DNA from: Ephemerocybe angulata | Taxonomy: Eukaryota > Basidiomycota > Agaricomycetes > Agaricales > Psathyrellaceae | Assembly: GCA_013368325.1 (NCBI GenBank) | Contig: JAACJK010000060.1 | Span: forward strand, 310,001 to 374,000 | Length of the DNA stretch: 64,000 bases | Direction: 5' to 3' | Shown here: piece after piece, positions 45,201-55,253 of the stretch | How the letters are laid out: each line of letters opens with the position of its first letter | Position numbering within the stretch: position 1 is the first letter of the stretch | The notes under the pieces: generated by a model | Database searches by the model: none | What the model was told of the DNA's origin: nothing | What the model saw: the letters and a program-made list of their open reading frames with translations, nothing else | Position numbers and translations under genes: made by a program

Positions 45201-45673
45201 GGGACCTCGTGGCTCGCGCAACCATGACCACTCCCCATTCATCGATGACCCTGCCGACATCGGATTGGCCATCACCTCGTGGTGGTCAGCCATCCAACCT
45301 TCCTTTCGACGATCCGACGGTGGAGCTCTCAATCCTATCTACGAAGATCCGAGCGCAGAAGGAGATGCATGGGCCCATCTTAGGAAATCCGGTACGAACG
45401 GATTTCTGTCTTTGATGATGCTGGTGTATTGGTGGGGGTTTTCCGCCCATGGAGGACCTGCACCCTTCAGAGAGGACTCTCGTGGGCAATGGAAGGAGCT
45501 AGTGCACGATATGAGCCCCTGTCTTGATTCTCTCATCGCAACGGCGCCTCTGAGAGGCTCTAAGCGCGGCAATGACGGGCCCGTTACAACTGACCAGAAG
45601 CGGTGAGCTCTTTTTAGATTCTTTCAACCCCTGGCTCGGTTTGCTGACGGCTGCATTTAGACCTCGGCGTTGA
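42267..45673 (+). CDS. Large Pro-rich protein of a repeated basidiomycete family, 983 aa
   Basis: Nine exons join in phase: 42267-42500, 42560-42918, 42969-43097, 43153-43262, 43314-43646, 43708-44358, 44422-45089, 45148-45602, 45661-45673. The N terminus (KPFWNKLYVLYLKQFPLVDE, LREWFRWRCNAR, IYAPRTRGPKASEAFAKLYP) resembles a recurrent Agaricomycete domain. The middle is disordered and Ser/Pro-rich, with RPATPP and RPPTP tandem repeats. The C terminus (DWFTRAVANLTE, LAITSWWSAIQPSFR, GTNGFLSLMMLVYWWGF) matches the WW..LQP / G.NG...L..L.WW pattern that I know from many hypothetical proteins in basidiomycete genomes, often near transposons. No catalytic motif is seen. The reading frame is intact, which argues for recent function. 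Confidence 0.85.
44575..44822 (+). repeat. Coding minisatellite (RPATPP, then RPPTP units)
   Basis: Units of 18 bases (PPRPAT) pass into units of 15 bases (CGACCTCCTACTCCT, RPPTP) inside exon 7 of the 983-residue gene. All units keep the frame. Confidence 0.93.
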
Positions 45674-46655
45674 CCTGGCTTACATGCTAAAGGCTACGAT
45701 CCACTCCACCCTTCTAGTTTTCCTTTCTCCTATGTTGCTTGGACGCTTTCGTTTTCTATCCTCGCTTTTCGTCTCCCATCCCTCGAACTCAATTTTCTTG
45801 GCTGTATATTCTTCGTCCGCTTCTATTTCTCTCGGCATTTCCTCAATCTCACCCACCCCTGCACATTCTTGGTGGAATCTTGTAGACGACCCCGTGCCCC
45901 TCTCCCGGCTGTATATATCTCACTTTTCCTCATCCCTCATCCCCCTTTCCCCAATCTCTGTACATATCTTTTCTGGACGCTCTCAGACTTGGCGCTGGTA
46001 TACGCTGTTGCCTTAACCCCCACTCCTCACTTCTTGTTGATTGTTTCCCCCGCCCTTGTACATAGTCGCCATTTCTCCCTGCATTGTCTTCGACCTCGCT
46101 TTCCCCTGTATATTCTTTGACTTCAACCTCGCATCTTCTTGTTCTCGGTTTCTGTCTCGCCCTCAATTGGTTTCTTCTTATCATAGACATTCCCTTTCAC
46201 CTCGCATCTTCTTATTCTCAGCCTCTCTCTCTCTCTCGACTGGTTTCTTCTCATCATAGACATTTCGCTCATCTGGGATGTTTCTCTTATTCTGAATATC
46301 TTGGCTCTTTGTATATACCCACTCAGGACTCAGCTGTACGTTAGTGTATCAGACAATTGACTTTCGATTGGCTCTCCTCCGCGAGAGAAAATATCGTGAG
46401 GTCTCCATGATCACTTGTGGTAAGTAGACCACTGCTTCGCATGGCAATTCCGAGGCTATTTATAATTTGGAAATTTGACAAATTTATTCTGTATATTCAA
46501 TTAACAGGACTTTGATTGATTCAAACATAATTTGTGCATGTTACAAGAGTACTTTACAAATGTAATGAGCTGTGTGTATACTAATAGAACTGTTTAATCT
46601 TGACCTAGAAGCAAAAAAAGAAAAGAAAAATGAAGAAAAAAGAAATGCAGTAAAA
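45674..46655 (+). repeat. Pyrimidine-rich 3' region with a 71-bp tandem repeat
   Basis: From 45,684 to 46,340 the plus strand is strongly C/T-rich and codes only low-complexity frames. A unit containing CCTCGCATCTTCTT and ATCATAGACATT is duplicated at about 46,127-46,197 and 46,198-46,268. AT-rich sequence follows to 46,655. Confidence 0.75.
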
Positions 46656-46735
46656 AAGAACGGCACTAGTGGGACTTGAACCCTCGACCTCTTGAGAAAG
46701 TGCATGTGACTGCAAAGTCACATGGCCTGGGATTG
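46651..46735 (-). repeat. tRNA-like Pol III module, weak
   Basis: Minus strand: a GTGAC...GTCAC hairpin with TTTGCA in the loop, a B-box-like GGGTTCAAGTCCC, then a TTCTTTTTT run. There is no proper D-arm or acceptor stem, so I do not call a tRNA. Confidence 0.35.
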
Positions 46736-46819
46736 ATGGGATTCTTGGCACTTTTTCTGCCGGGTACAAGTACCCGAGCTATAAATAGCCTCGGAATCTG
46801 GTCTCAGGGCTCCCACAAT

Positions 46820-47480
46820 CTCGGTGGTGCATCGAGGCGTTTTGGGGGCGTTGTGCTTGTGCATCGGCGATGGTGCATCGGCGGTGGTGCATCGGTGGTG
46901 CATCGGCGGTAATCGAATGAAAGGTAAGGAGTCGTCCAGGTGTACATAATGTACAAATTGGTCTCAAACCTCAATGACTTCAGGTGGACCGCTGGCTGGT
47001 TTGAGCTATTCTCGAGTGCGGCCGTGGGCTATCGCGCAGTGGGGTATCGGGTTTGACGACTTATGTACAGGTGGCGCTTGCGGTGCTTCGCAATACACCC
47101 CGCTGGTGTATCCTGACGGGTTCTTCGTGATACACCCCGCTGGTGCGTCCTGATGATTCGTTGTTTTGATGGACTCAGTGGCGTGGTTTCAGTCAAGTTG
47201 GTGTATTGCAGTGGTGCATGGAGGGACTTGGAGGGGCACGACTTATGTACAGGTGGCGCTTGCGGTGCTTCGCAATACACCCCGCTGGTGTATCCTGACG
47301 GGTTCTTCGTGATACACCCCGCTGGTGCGTCCTGACGATTCGTTGATTTGATGGACTCGGTGGCGTGATTTCAGTCAATTTGGTGCATTGCAGTGGTGCA
47401 TGGAGGGACTTAGAGATTTTTCCAAGGTGCTAAAGGGGACTTGGCGGCGTTTGGTCTACAGGAATACAGTGGTGCATGGG
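46820..47480 (-). repeat. TGGTGCATC array (right bracket of the KDZ region)
   Basis: Copies of TGGTGCATC or TGGTGCATG are dense at 46,826-46,910 and recur to 47,480. This is the reverse complement of the motif in the left array. A 182-bp unit starting CGACTTATGTACAGG is tandemly duplicated (47,057-47,238 and 47,239-about 47,415). Inside it, GCAATACACCCCGCTGGTGTAT forms an imperfect palindrome. More copies follow at 47,756 and 47,987. Confidence 0.88.
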
Positions 47481-47628
47481 AGGACTTGGAGCAAGTTTGC
47501 AATGCGCTACGAGACATCGGTGCTTACATGGGGCGAGTCCTAGAAGCAAATACCCCTATGTTCTGATGTTATAGAGTCCTAAGGGCGACGTTGAATAGGT
47601 TCTAAGACCAACCCTGGGTGAAAGGCGA

Positions 47629-47712
47629 AAAAAAATGCACATGCTTGGACTGGGATTCGAACGTGCGACCGCAGTGCGCCACACCAGGCATTATACCGCT
47701 CCGTTATCATGA
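47629..47712 (-). repeat. tRNA-like SINE candidate
   Basis: Minus strand: an A-box-like TAACGGAGCGG followed by TATAATGCCT, then a B-box CGTTCGAATCCC, then an eight-T run. Overall order and spacing match the module inside MITE B. It does not fold as a full cloverleaf. It may be a tRNA-derived SINE or a tRNA pseudogene. Confidence 0.5.
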
Positions 47713-48224
47713 CACTCTTCGGGAGGCCTAAATGATGTACATGTCCCATAGCCCTGGTGCATGGTGCATGAAAATAAACAAAAAATAAATCTCTCCATTC
47801 CACCTGATTTCGATACCGTATTTCAGGGGATGCGAGTTGTCATATGGAGGAACTGGGTGTTTCCCTGGGGCATGTCAGTATCCTCCCTCTACATGCCCCT
47901 TTCCTGAATCGAGGAGGCCGAGGACGGTGAAGAGCGGACGGGCTGGACGGAGGCCAGGTCCCCCTCAATTAAGCATGGTGTATTAGCTGGTGCATCACCA
48001 AAGTGCCCCTAATCTAACGGGGTGGGGAGAAAGCGCTGGCGTGACAAAGCATCCCACAATCGGGAGTACGAATCACGATCTAGCATTGGGGCTCATCTCG
48101 ATAACGCCTCCTTTCGTCGGTTCTTCCCTGTCAGACCTCTATCTCCTTTCAGTATTACCCGTGAAGAAGCATCGAGCAGGGCGCGAGGGCGGGATCGGGG
48201 CTCAAATGTCCCGCCCCACAGGAA

Positions 48225-48400
48225 GGTGCATCAAAAAAATCAATGCACCTTGCCTTCCCCCCGAATAAACCACTGTTGGAATCGGATGCACCTCATTGGT
48301 GCACCACGCCCCCCTACGAACAGGCGAGACAGCTGTCGTGAGTATTGCACCACAAACCTATCGACCGTTACCACAAGTGGTGCACCATTTTGACACCATC
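48225..48400. repeat. Mixed-orientation TGCACC motifs, outer right edge
   Basis: AGGTGCATC, AATGCACC, GATGCACC and two palindromic TGGTGCACCA sites occur within 175 bases. Beyond 48,400 the motif stops. Confidence 0.75.
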
Positions 48401-51143
48401 GGCTGGCGAAACGTCCGCTTCCACTGATTCTCGATGTGTACCCGAAACCTGAAACTTATTCAGTGGTCATACGTATGCTGCACTCCATCTATTTGGCAGT
48501 TTCCCCGGGAATTTGGCCCAAACCTGCCCTCCCAACTGGTAGAATTTAAGCAACAAGTCCAACTTGCACCAGGCGTTTATTTGTGCACGCTTGCCTACGG
48601 CTTCGGCGCTTAGTCATGGCTCCTGCGAGTCTTTGATCATTGAGGTACCACCGTCAACCTCAGGCGCTACCGTGACGTCCCGTCGATCACTGAAGCCTCG
48701 ACATCTCCAGAGGAGGACACACCGACACGCAGATTCCTACGCAGGACGGGATCAGACATCCTCGTCGCCCCAATGTCCATCACGCGGCGAACGGTGCATC
48801 TCCGCCTCCGCTTCCCGGCCCACCCCAGGCCGAAAGCGCCATCGTCGAACGACGACCAGACTCTATATCAAGTGAGAACGAACTTCTTCTCGCATACCAG
48901 AGTCTGGTCTACGAGACGAAGGTTGATTGTGGGTTGGGAGTGCCTTTGTGCGTTGCCTGTGCTGTACGAGGGACCGTACACGAGGGAAGACTCGGAAGCC
49001 CTGGCGCGTCCGGCTGTCTCCTGAGTCGCGAGCGTATCGTCAGCCTGCGAAGATCGCCTACGCTGCGGTGGCTGCACACCTTACGACCGAACCTCACAGT
49101 AAATTTCGAAAACCCAGTGTACCCACACCCTTATCGCGGATGGATGGACGAGGGGGGCGGGGTCATATAAGGAATGGAGCCTGGAGGGGGATGCGATTCG
49201 ACCCATCTGGTCACGCGTGCCTGCTGCCCAAACCTCCTCACGACAGTTCTCCTGACCATAGATGTACCCCCTCCGTTCTTTCCAGTGCATACCTCTCGCT
49301 CCGTCGCTCCGCCCATATCTCTATCTGTCAACGCCTTCTTCGTCTTCGAACCTCCTCGTTCTCCGTCGGCCGGGTCAAGTTAGCGCCCGTCCTTCGCGTC
49401 TGCTGGGTCTGTGCTCACATGCAGGGCGCAACCCAACTCCATTCTGGAGATCTGGGCACCCGACAGTCCGTCGCCGCCCCGTCTATATGAGCCTCGTCTT
49501 TGATCGAATCCACGTCGACAACGCGCTCCTCTACGCCGCTCAATATACTTTGACAGTCTAAACTGGCGTTACCCGCCACCTGGGTCCTGAAAACCTCACC
49601 CTCCTTCCCACCGGTTTGCTCGGCTCGTCTTGAGCGCAGGTACTGTTTCTAGAGGTGCCGTTGGGTCCCGCCGAGTGCAAATTTTCGGTGCACTCTGATC
49701 GCGTTTGTGATATCAACCTATCAACTTTCTCCTACCCCCGCGTCCGACTCTGGTCTCATCTTGTGTCGCCTCGGACCTTCCTTGGTCTGCCGGAAATCGC
49801 TCCGATTGACTGTTTGGTTGGCACTCGTCTGTCATAACTTGAATGCGCAGTTGGGCGAACAGTCACCCGAGAATGCGTCTATGCATGCATGCTTCCTCGT
49901 GCTAGGTCCTAGTCTGCAGGATCGGTCCTCTCCCACATCGGCTTCGCCACTAACTAGGGTATTATCGATGCATTTAGGTCCGTACGTCTCTCGGCCACTC
50001 GGTCGGTTGCAAGGACCTCAGTGTCCATGTCTTGTCCATGTCTATGGCATCTTCTCCCATCGTTCTCCCCGCCAATTCATACTTACTGTACACGCTCCAA
50101 ACCCGGCCTCCCTTTGAGGTTTCTCGTCCGTCGCCCCAATGCGATGGGATGCGATGTGCTCTGCTCAGATAGAAGTACGACTTCGGCTCATGGCTCCTCT
50201 GGATATCGGATGTATAGTTTAGACTCACACTTTCAACACGGTATACCGGATAGCCACTACCACCTATGCCCACGCTGCTCTCATCGTCCCGGGGAGCGAT
50301 CCAACCGTCCTTCAATCTCTCGCAGTCCTTCTGGGCGAACGCGTCGCGCCTACGTGTTAGGCAACTAAACTGTCCTCCGAGTCATCGTGCCTCATACCCG
50401 AATGGGCCCTGATGGGTTGAGCGAGTCGGGGTGGAGTCCAGAAAACGTTTTGCAAGTTGGGGTGTCTGACAGCTTATCTATATCGACTGCCAGGAGTATC
50501 GGCTAAGTTGATAACCGGTAATTTGCTCACCCTGCTCTCAACACCAGCACATGCTGGGGCGCAATGCACCTATCTCTCTTCACGACCATCATCTGCTCAG
50601 ATATAATTGAATGTGGCTCAAACACAGATTATAGTGTTTCCGGATAGTCGGATCCGAGCGCGGTGCAATGATCACGTAACATTGGTGAGCTGTTGGGGCA
50701 CCGGGTGTTGGAAAGTGGCGCGGGCGCCTATTTCAAAACCTGAGACGTGTGACCAGTAACACAACCGGCAAGGCTAAAGCTTATCTGCTACTACTCAGAA
50801 CTCATTGACTTCGGATGTCTGGGTCTCGCTCTAACCAGTCGCAGAGCAGTGTCTGACATAATGATATGGTGCCCAGACATTCTCATGCACAACTGGTCAA
50901 TGAAAGGCATTGACTGAGACGATACATGCTGGTTCGCATTACCTCCCAGAAGGTTTCGTACATGGTTTTGGCCCTTGTAACTTGTAGCAGGCTTGATGAT
51001 CCCAACTCCCTGATGCTCTCACTTCGGAGTAAGACGGTGTGGGGGCGCTCTGTCATTTGCTATACGAGCGTGCAGCCCTGCCTCCGGATCTGGCTGGCTT
51101 CGAGCCATCGCATGTTCCAAACTTGCGGACCCTGCGAGGGCTT
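48401..51143. other. Long stretch without a supported gene
   Basis: Open frames of up to 187 codons (for example 48,927-49,490) have no recognisable domain, biased Arg/Pro/Ser composition and competing frames on both strands. I see no repeats or RNA genes. Confidence 0.45.
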
Positions 51144-51150
51144 ATATATA
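51144..51150 (+). promoter_or_regulatory. TATA box of the 51,232 gene
   Basis: TATATA lies about 85 bases before the ATG. Confidence 0.65.
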
Positions 51151-51231
51151 GTACGCAGTAGATTACCAGCATCCGCTATCACAGTCTCCAGACCACATCC
51201 ACTCCCGACTACCGCCTCCTCTTTACCCACC

Positions 51232-51701
51232 ATGCAATTCAAGAGCTCCTTCACTGCATCTCTCGTCCTCATCGCCACCGCAATCGGGACGTGCCAAGCC
51301 CAATGGACGGAGGGCGAAATTGAGCTCGTGTGCCAGACCAGCAACACTTCCCCCACACAGAGCGACGCCCTCGAACTCGCGAACCAGATTGAGCGCATGG
51401 GCGGGGAACTATGCGGCAAGAATCAGACCGTCGAGTGCTGGCACGTCAGGTCGTTCGGAACTGCAAGTGGTACGTGAGCGCGAACATAACTACTGGCGTG
51501 GTTTGAGTCGGTGAATGGTACTAAGACAATATATTCTCTCTGACAGTGAACTACTGCGCCCTCCCGTGTGCACCGGTGAAGACTGTGGCGGACTTTATTA
51601 GGCGCATCGCGAACGAGTGCCCGAAGTCGGGTGGAAAGGTTGGGGGGAGGGTCGACGTTACACATTATAGCGAGGGCCATATCGACTTGTATCACTCCTA
51701 A
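51232..51701 (+). CDS. Small cysteine-rich secreted protein (130 aa)
   Basis: Exons 51232-51469 and 51547-51701 join in phase around a 77-nt intron with donor GTACGT. The signal peptide MQFKSSFTASLVLIATAIG ends near CQA-QW. Six mature cysteines follow (LVCQ, ELCG, VECW, NYC, LPC, NEC), then a Gly/Lys-rich turn (SGGKVGGR) and a conserved end HIDLYHS. It is a paralogue of the 29,398 gene: the same intron position after FGTASG/HGTAS, NYC against NLC, and LYHS against LFHS. Family unknown; the fold could be like the small secreted disulphide proteins of other fungi, but I see no diagnostic motif. Confidence 0.82.
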
Positions 51702-52786
51702 AGGAGTATTACTGGTATTATTCCCCGGTGTTACTAGAACACCTCCCACTTTCTATGGAGCGTTGGTAGAGCGCCTAGCAGGCAAATCGCGAAGCACTTG
51801 ATGTTTTCCGGTCCTGTCCGATACATGCAAAGTCAATCTTTCACGCACAGCTATTCTAAGAGTTCAATATGTCATTGCTAGCTGTACTTGATGCCTGAAT
51901 GTGCGGACTGGTTCCGGATTGGTGTTTGAAGAAATTGCGTACTTGTGTTGGTGCCGGAAGCGTGAGAATTCGGCTCCGGCATCCAGCCGAGTTTGCCTAT
52001 TTTCGTTCTCACTCGTCTTACACTTCGACTATCGAGCGTCAATCCGTCGCGAACTCATCGAACGAGCTTCCTTTCAGCGCCAAGCTTACTCACACCCAAC
52101 CTCTCTCCTCTCTTTCCAAACCGGCTCTTCTCTGATCCTCTTCATCTCCGTGCTCCGTTCTCCCAGCGAGTTGAGGCTGGGAAAGAATTTGGAAGTCAAA
52201 AACACGGGTATTTGTGCGCGTTACCTTCGCTGGCCCATCTTCGACCTGAACCTTGCCTGGATCGCTTTGAAGGATGACCCCCAAAGGTAGTTCAAACAAT
52301 ATCTAGAATGGAAAGGCTCTACTAGTATATCTCTTGCCAACCGGCGCTGCCATTTATACAACATTGCCAAAACTCTATCTTATCGATTGCCTTTCTCCGC
52401 GATCTTTCGGATTCTCTAAGCCGGCTCTTCTACCTGGGTCTCAGACACATCTCCTACGACTGGCAGCTGGCTCCACTCTGTCGAATCGCCAGCCACCGGT
52501 CATCGGAAGCCATCGCTCCATTCAGGTGTTGCTTGGATCTGACGCACTTCCATTGCTGACTCCAGGAAATGCTATGCCATATAACCTCTAGAGCTTCGAT
52601 CCCAAGTCGCACCCCTCTGGTACCGCTCTGAGACGACCCCGTTACCGAGTATTCTCCGGCCTGTGTCAGCGTTGAACGTTGCCGCGAGCCGCTACTTTCC
52701 TCGCGGTCGACTGACACTCCGACCAACTCAACCCTGGTCGGATAGATTCATCCTTGTAAGTATTTCCTGCGTCGTGGGCCTTACCT
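51702..52786. other. No supported gene
   Basis: There are short frames only. The right edge begins the block shared with 24.8-25.4 kb. Confidence 0.4.
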
Positions 52787-53276
52787 TGTGCTCAGCTCTA
52801 TAAGATCAGATGCTACTTCTTATCTCTTGATCCCTCCCTCCTCCGTCAGATCCGGGCAGACGCATAACTATCGCCCTTTGCACCTCACCTCAGCTTATCC
52901 GGCTCTCCCATCGCCAAGGAAGACGATCCTGAACCTCAAGACTGCCTCAAGCCATTATCTCCGTGTCCACCGCGCTAGGGCATGATTCAAGCCACAACAC
53001 AGTACATATCACAGGGTAGCCGAAGAGACAGTTGTTAAGTATAGCCCAGCTACTTTATATGGGTGTACAGACCGGCGCACTGCCGCCATTCTAATGATTA
53101 CCGGATTCGAAACTCACATCTTCCCACAGGATGGGAGCTCCTTAAATACCAGAGCAACGACGTGGGGCATCGCGACGGTGCCTAATCTCCCTCCTTTAAG
53201 GTGTCCCCCATATAACTCTGATCACATATGCATTAAGTCCAAAACTTGTGCTGTATCGACCCTCCCCATCCCCAAC
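52787..53276 (+). promoter_or_regulatory. Upstream region of the DUF6533 gene, duplicated at 24.8 kb
   Basis: Block order and many 14-20-base stretches are shared with 24,770-25,420, with substitutions throughout. Conservation of the blocks may mark regulatory sequence or may simply be shared ancestry. Confidence 0.5.
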
Positions 53277-55253
53277 ATGGAACTTTCAGCCGAGGAACTT
53301 GCTGAGCAGACGGCGTTCTTTACGACTTCATTGCACGAGGAAGTGAGTCTCAGAACATTTCACTAGGCGAAAGAGACCGAAGATTAATGGAGGTATGGCC
53401 GAACCGCAGTATATTTATCGTAGGTCGTGCCAAGTCCATCGCATACTTCAGCCTTTCTCATCATACGCTCCGTTGATTCAGTCAGCTCTTTCGCCATCTA
53501 TGTAGGTCGTCCTTCAGAAGACACTTTCGGGCCACGGAGGTCTAAATCGCCTAATTCGACTAGGTGTATCACTATGTGACGACATTCGACGACGAGGCAA
53601 GATATCCCACCTCAACTTCTTTGTAGGAGCGACGATCTGAATGAAGCTTGCTTGAACCTCGTACCCCCAGGTGGCGAAGATATGGCCTCAAATGTGGCGG
53701 GCAGGCAAAGTTCTCTTTATGGTGACCCGATACGTACCATTGGTCTATATCGCAACCACATTACTTGGTAGGTCTCGGCCTTGGTCGATACATCCTGGCT
53801 AATTTACCTAACTGGGCTTTAGACGGTTACAGAGTCTACACCGTGCTACCACCAAAAGTGAGCGCCCTCCACAGTATATCGTCGATATGTGGCTAAATGG
53901 GACCGGGTTCATAGGCTTGCTCGGGCCTATGGCTAGGAGGCCAAAGTGCGTTTATCTCAGTTTCAGATGGATCAGATGACACTGACGCTGCTCTAGTTGC
54001 GACCTGGATCATGATATGGAGTTCTGAAGGTATACCTACCCACCCTCTGTCACTGTTGGGAACTAACTCGCCAGATCTAAACAGTGGTTCTCCTGCTCTG
54101 CCTCCACGCACTCCTAGGCGCGAGACGCAGGTACCTGATGATGATATTAGCAGTTTACGTAGTACGACTCCCCATCCATTCTCTCGCCCAATGTCCTGAC
54201 CTATCTGCGACAATCCAGGGACTCACAATTGGCGTGCACGTCCCACGAATCAAGTGGCTGGAGCAGAAATCGTACTGTACGTCCGCTGACAGATTCGGAT
54301 ATTATTCAACGATTAACTCGACACTGTACCACACAGCTCCTCCGATCGGCCCACTTGACGAAGGACTGGGCTACGCCTGTACCTGGGGCAATGCAGTTAC
54401 ACCTGCGTCCCGACGCGCCCGCACATTGACGAACTATGTCAACCTGGCCAAGAGTGCCTGTACGTCCCTTATGATTCTCTATTTTGGGTTCATCCTGATT
54501 ACGTCGGTGAAATGGAAATGTAGGGATGTCAGCACTTACGCTCGGAGTTCTTTACGTCCGGTTTAGGGCCCAGAGAGGGTCATTGATTAAAATCATACGC
54601 AGGGATAGTGCATTTTACACGTTCTCGCTCACAGGTACGCGTAGCACCCGCTCTGCGGTCCCGATCTTTCCATATGTCTAATCGGGTATTCCTCAATATC
54701 TTCACCAGCAATTCGACTGGGAAACGCCGCAACGGCTGCCTCCAAGCCGGTATGGGTTTCCCTCCTGCTCATTGTTATCGCTCGCCGCTCATGCACGCCC
54801 TGTAACTCAGATGCCGGGCGCTTATAACGTTCCGAATGCGTAAGTCGCCACCGTCTCTCAAATAATACTCAACTTAATAACTATCCCTACATCGCAGTGT
54901 CTTTACCTAGTGCGCGTTCCCATTCATCTCGTCCTGAGCACAGGCGTAATCCGACTAACTACTCACATAGCCTTCAAAACATGGTCGCACCGATAGTCGC
55001 ATGTCAACTCCTACTCAACATGCAGAAGACTAGTGACCCCGGTGTACGCTCTGTTGTCTCCACCATCCTTTTCAAGCCATCGTACACCATGGGTAGTGAA
55101 GGTGTGGACTCAGAGCAGTCGGATGATACTCGGGCAGAGGATGGGAGACAGGAAGATCACGCTCCGAGAATTGAAATGGTCGCACCCGCGTCGCGTTATT
55201 CCGGGCTGGGGCGACAGGATAGAGTGCGGGACGGGGGCGGCGATGCAGCGTGA
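53277..55253 (+). CDS. DUF6533-type multi-pass membrane protein
   Basis: MELSAEELAEQTAFFTTSLH opens the protein. A DUF6533-like block follows over several exons: VYHYVTTFDDE, then VAKIWPQMWRAGKVLFMVTR, YVPLVYIATTLL, then VATWIMIWSSE. Next comes VVLLLCLHALLGARRRYLMM, an extracytosolic-looking stretch with several Cys, and, near the end, MVAPIVACQLLLNMQK and a polar acidic tail. These are hallmarks of the family, which is widespread in basidiomycetes with unknown function. Clear exon edges include 53277-53342, 53565-53597, about 53672-53769 and about 54085-54460. Edges between 54,460 and 54,970 are uncertain, so one break cannot be excluded. Confidence 0.65.

Noticed and set aside
45684..46344. 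Hydrophobic Leu/Ser/Phe-rich frames that mimic membrane proteins
   Set aside because: They come from the C/T-rich 3' region, where any frame reads as Ser/Leu/Phe/Pro.
46651..46735. A tRNA gene with TGC or GCA anticodon
   Set aside because: B box and T run are present, but the D-arm, acceptor stem and seven-base anticodon loop cannot be formed.
48927..49490. 187-codon frame
   Set aside because: Arg/Pro/Ser-biased, overlapping frames on both strands, no domain and no splice or promoter context.
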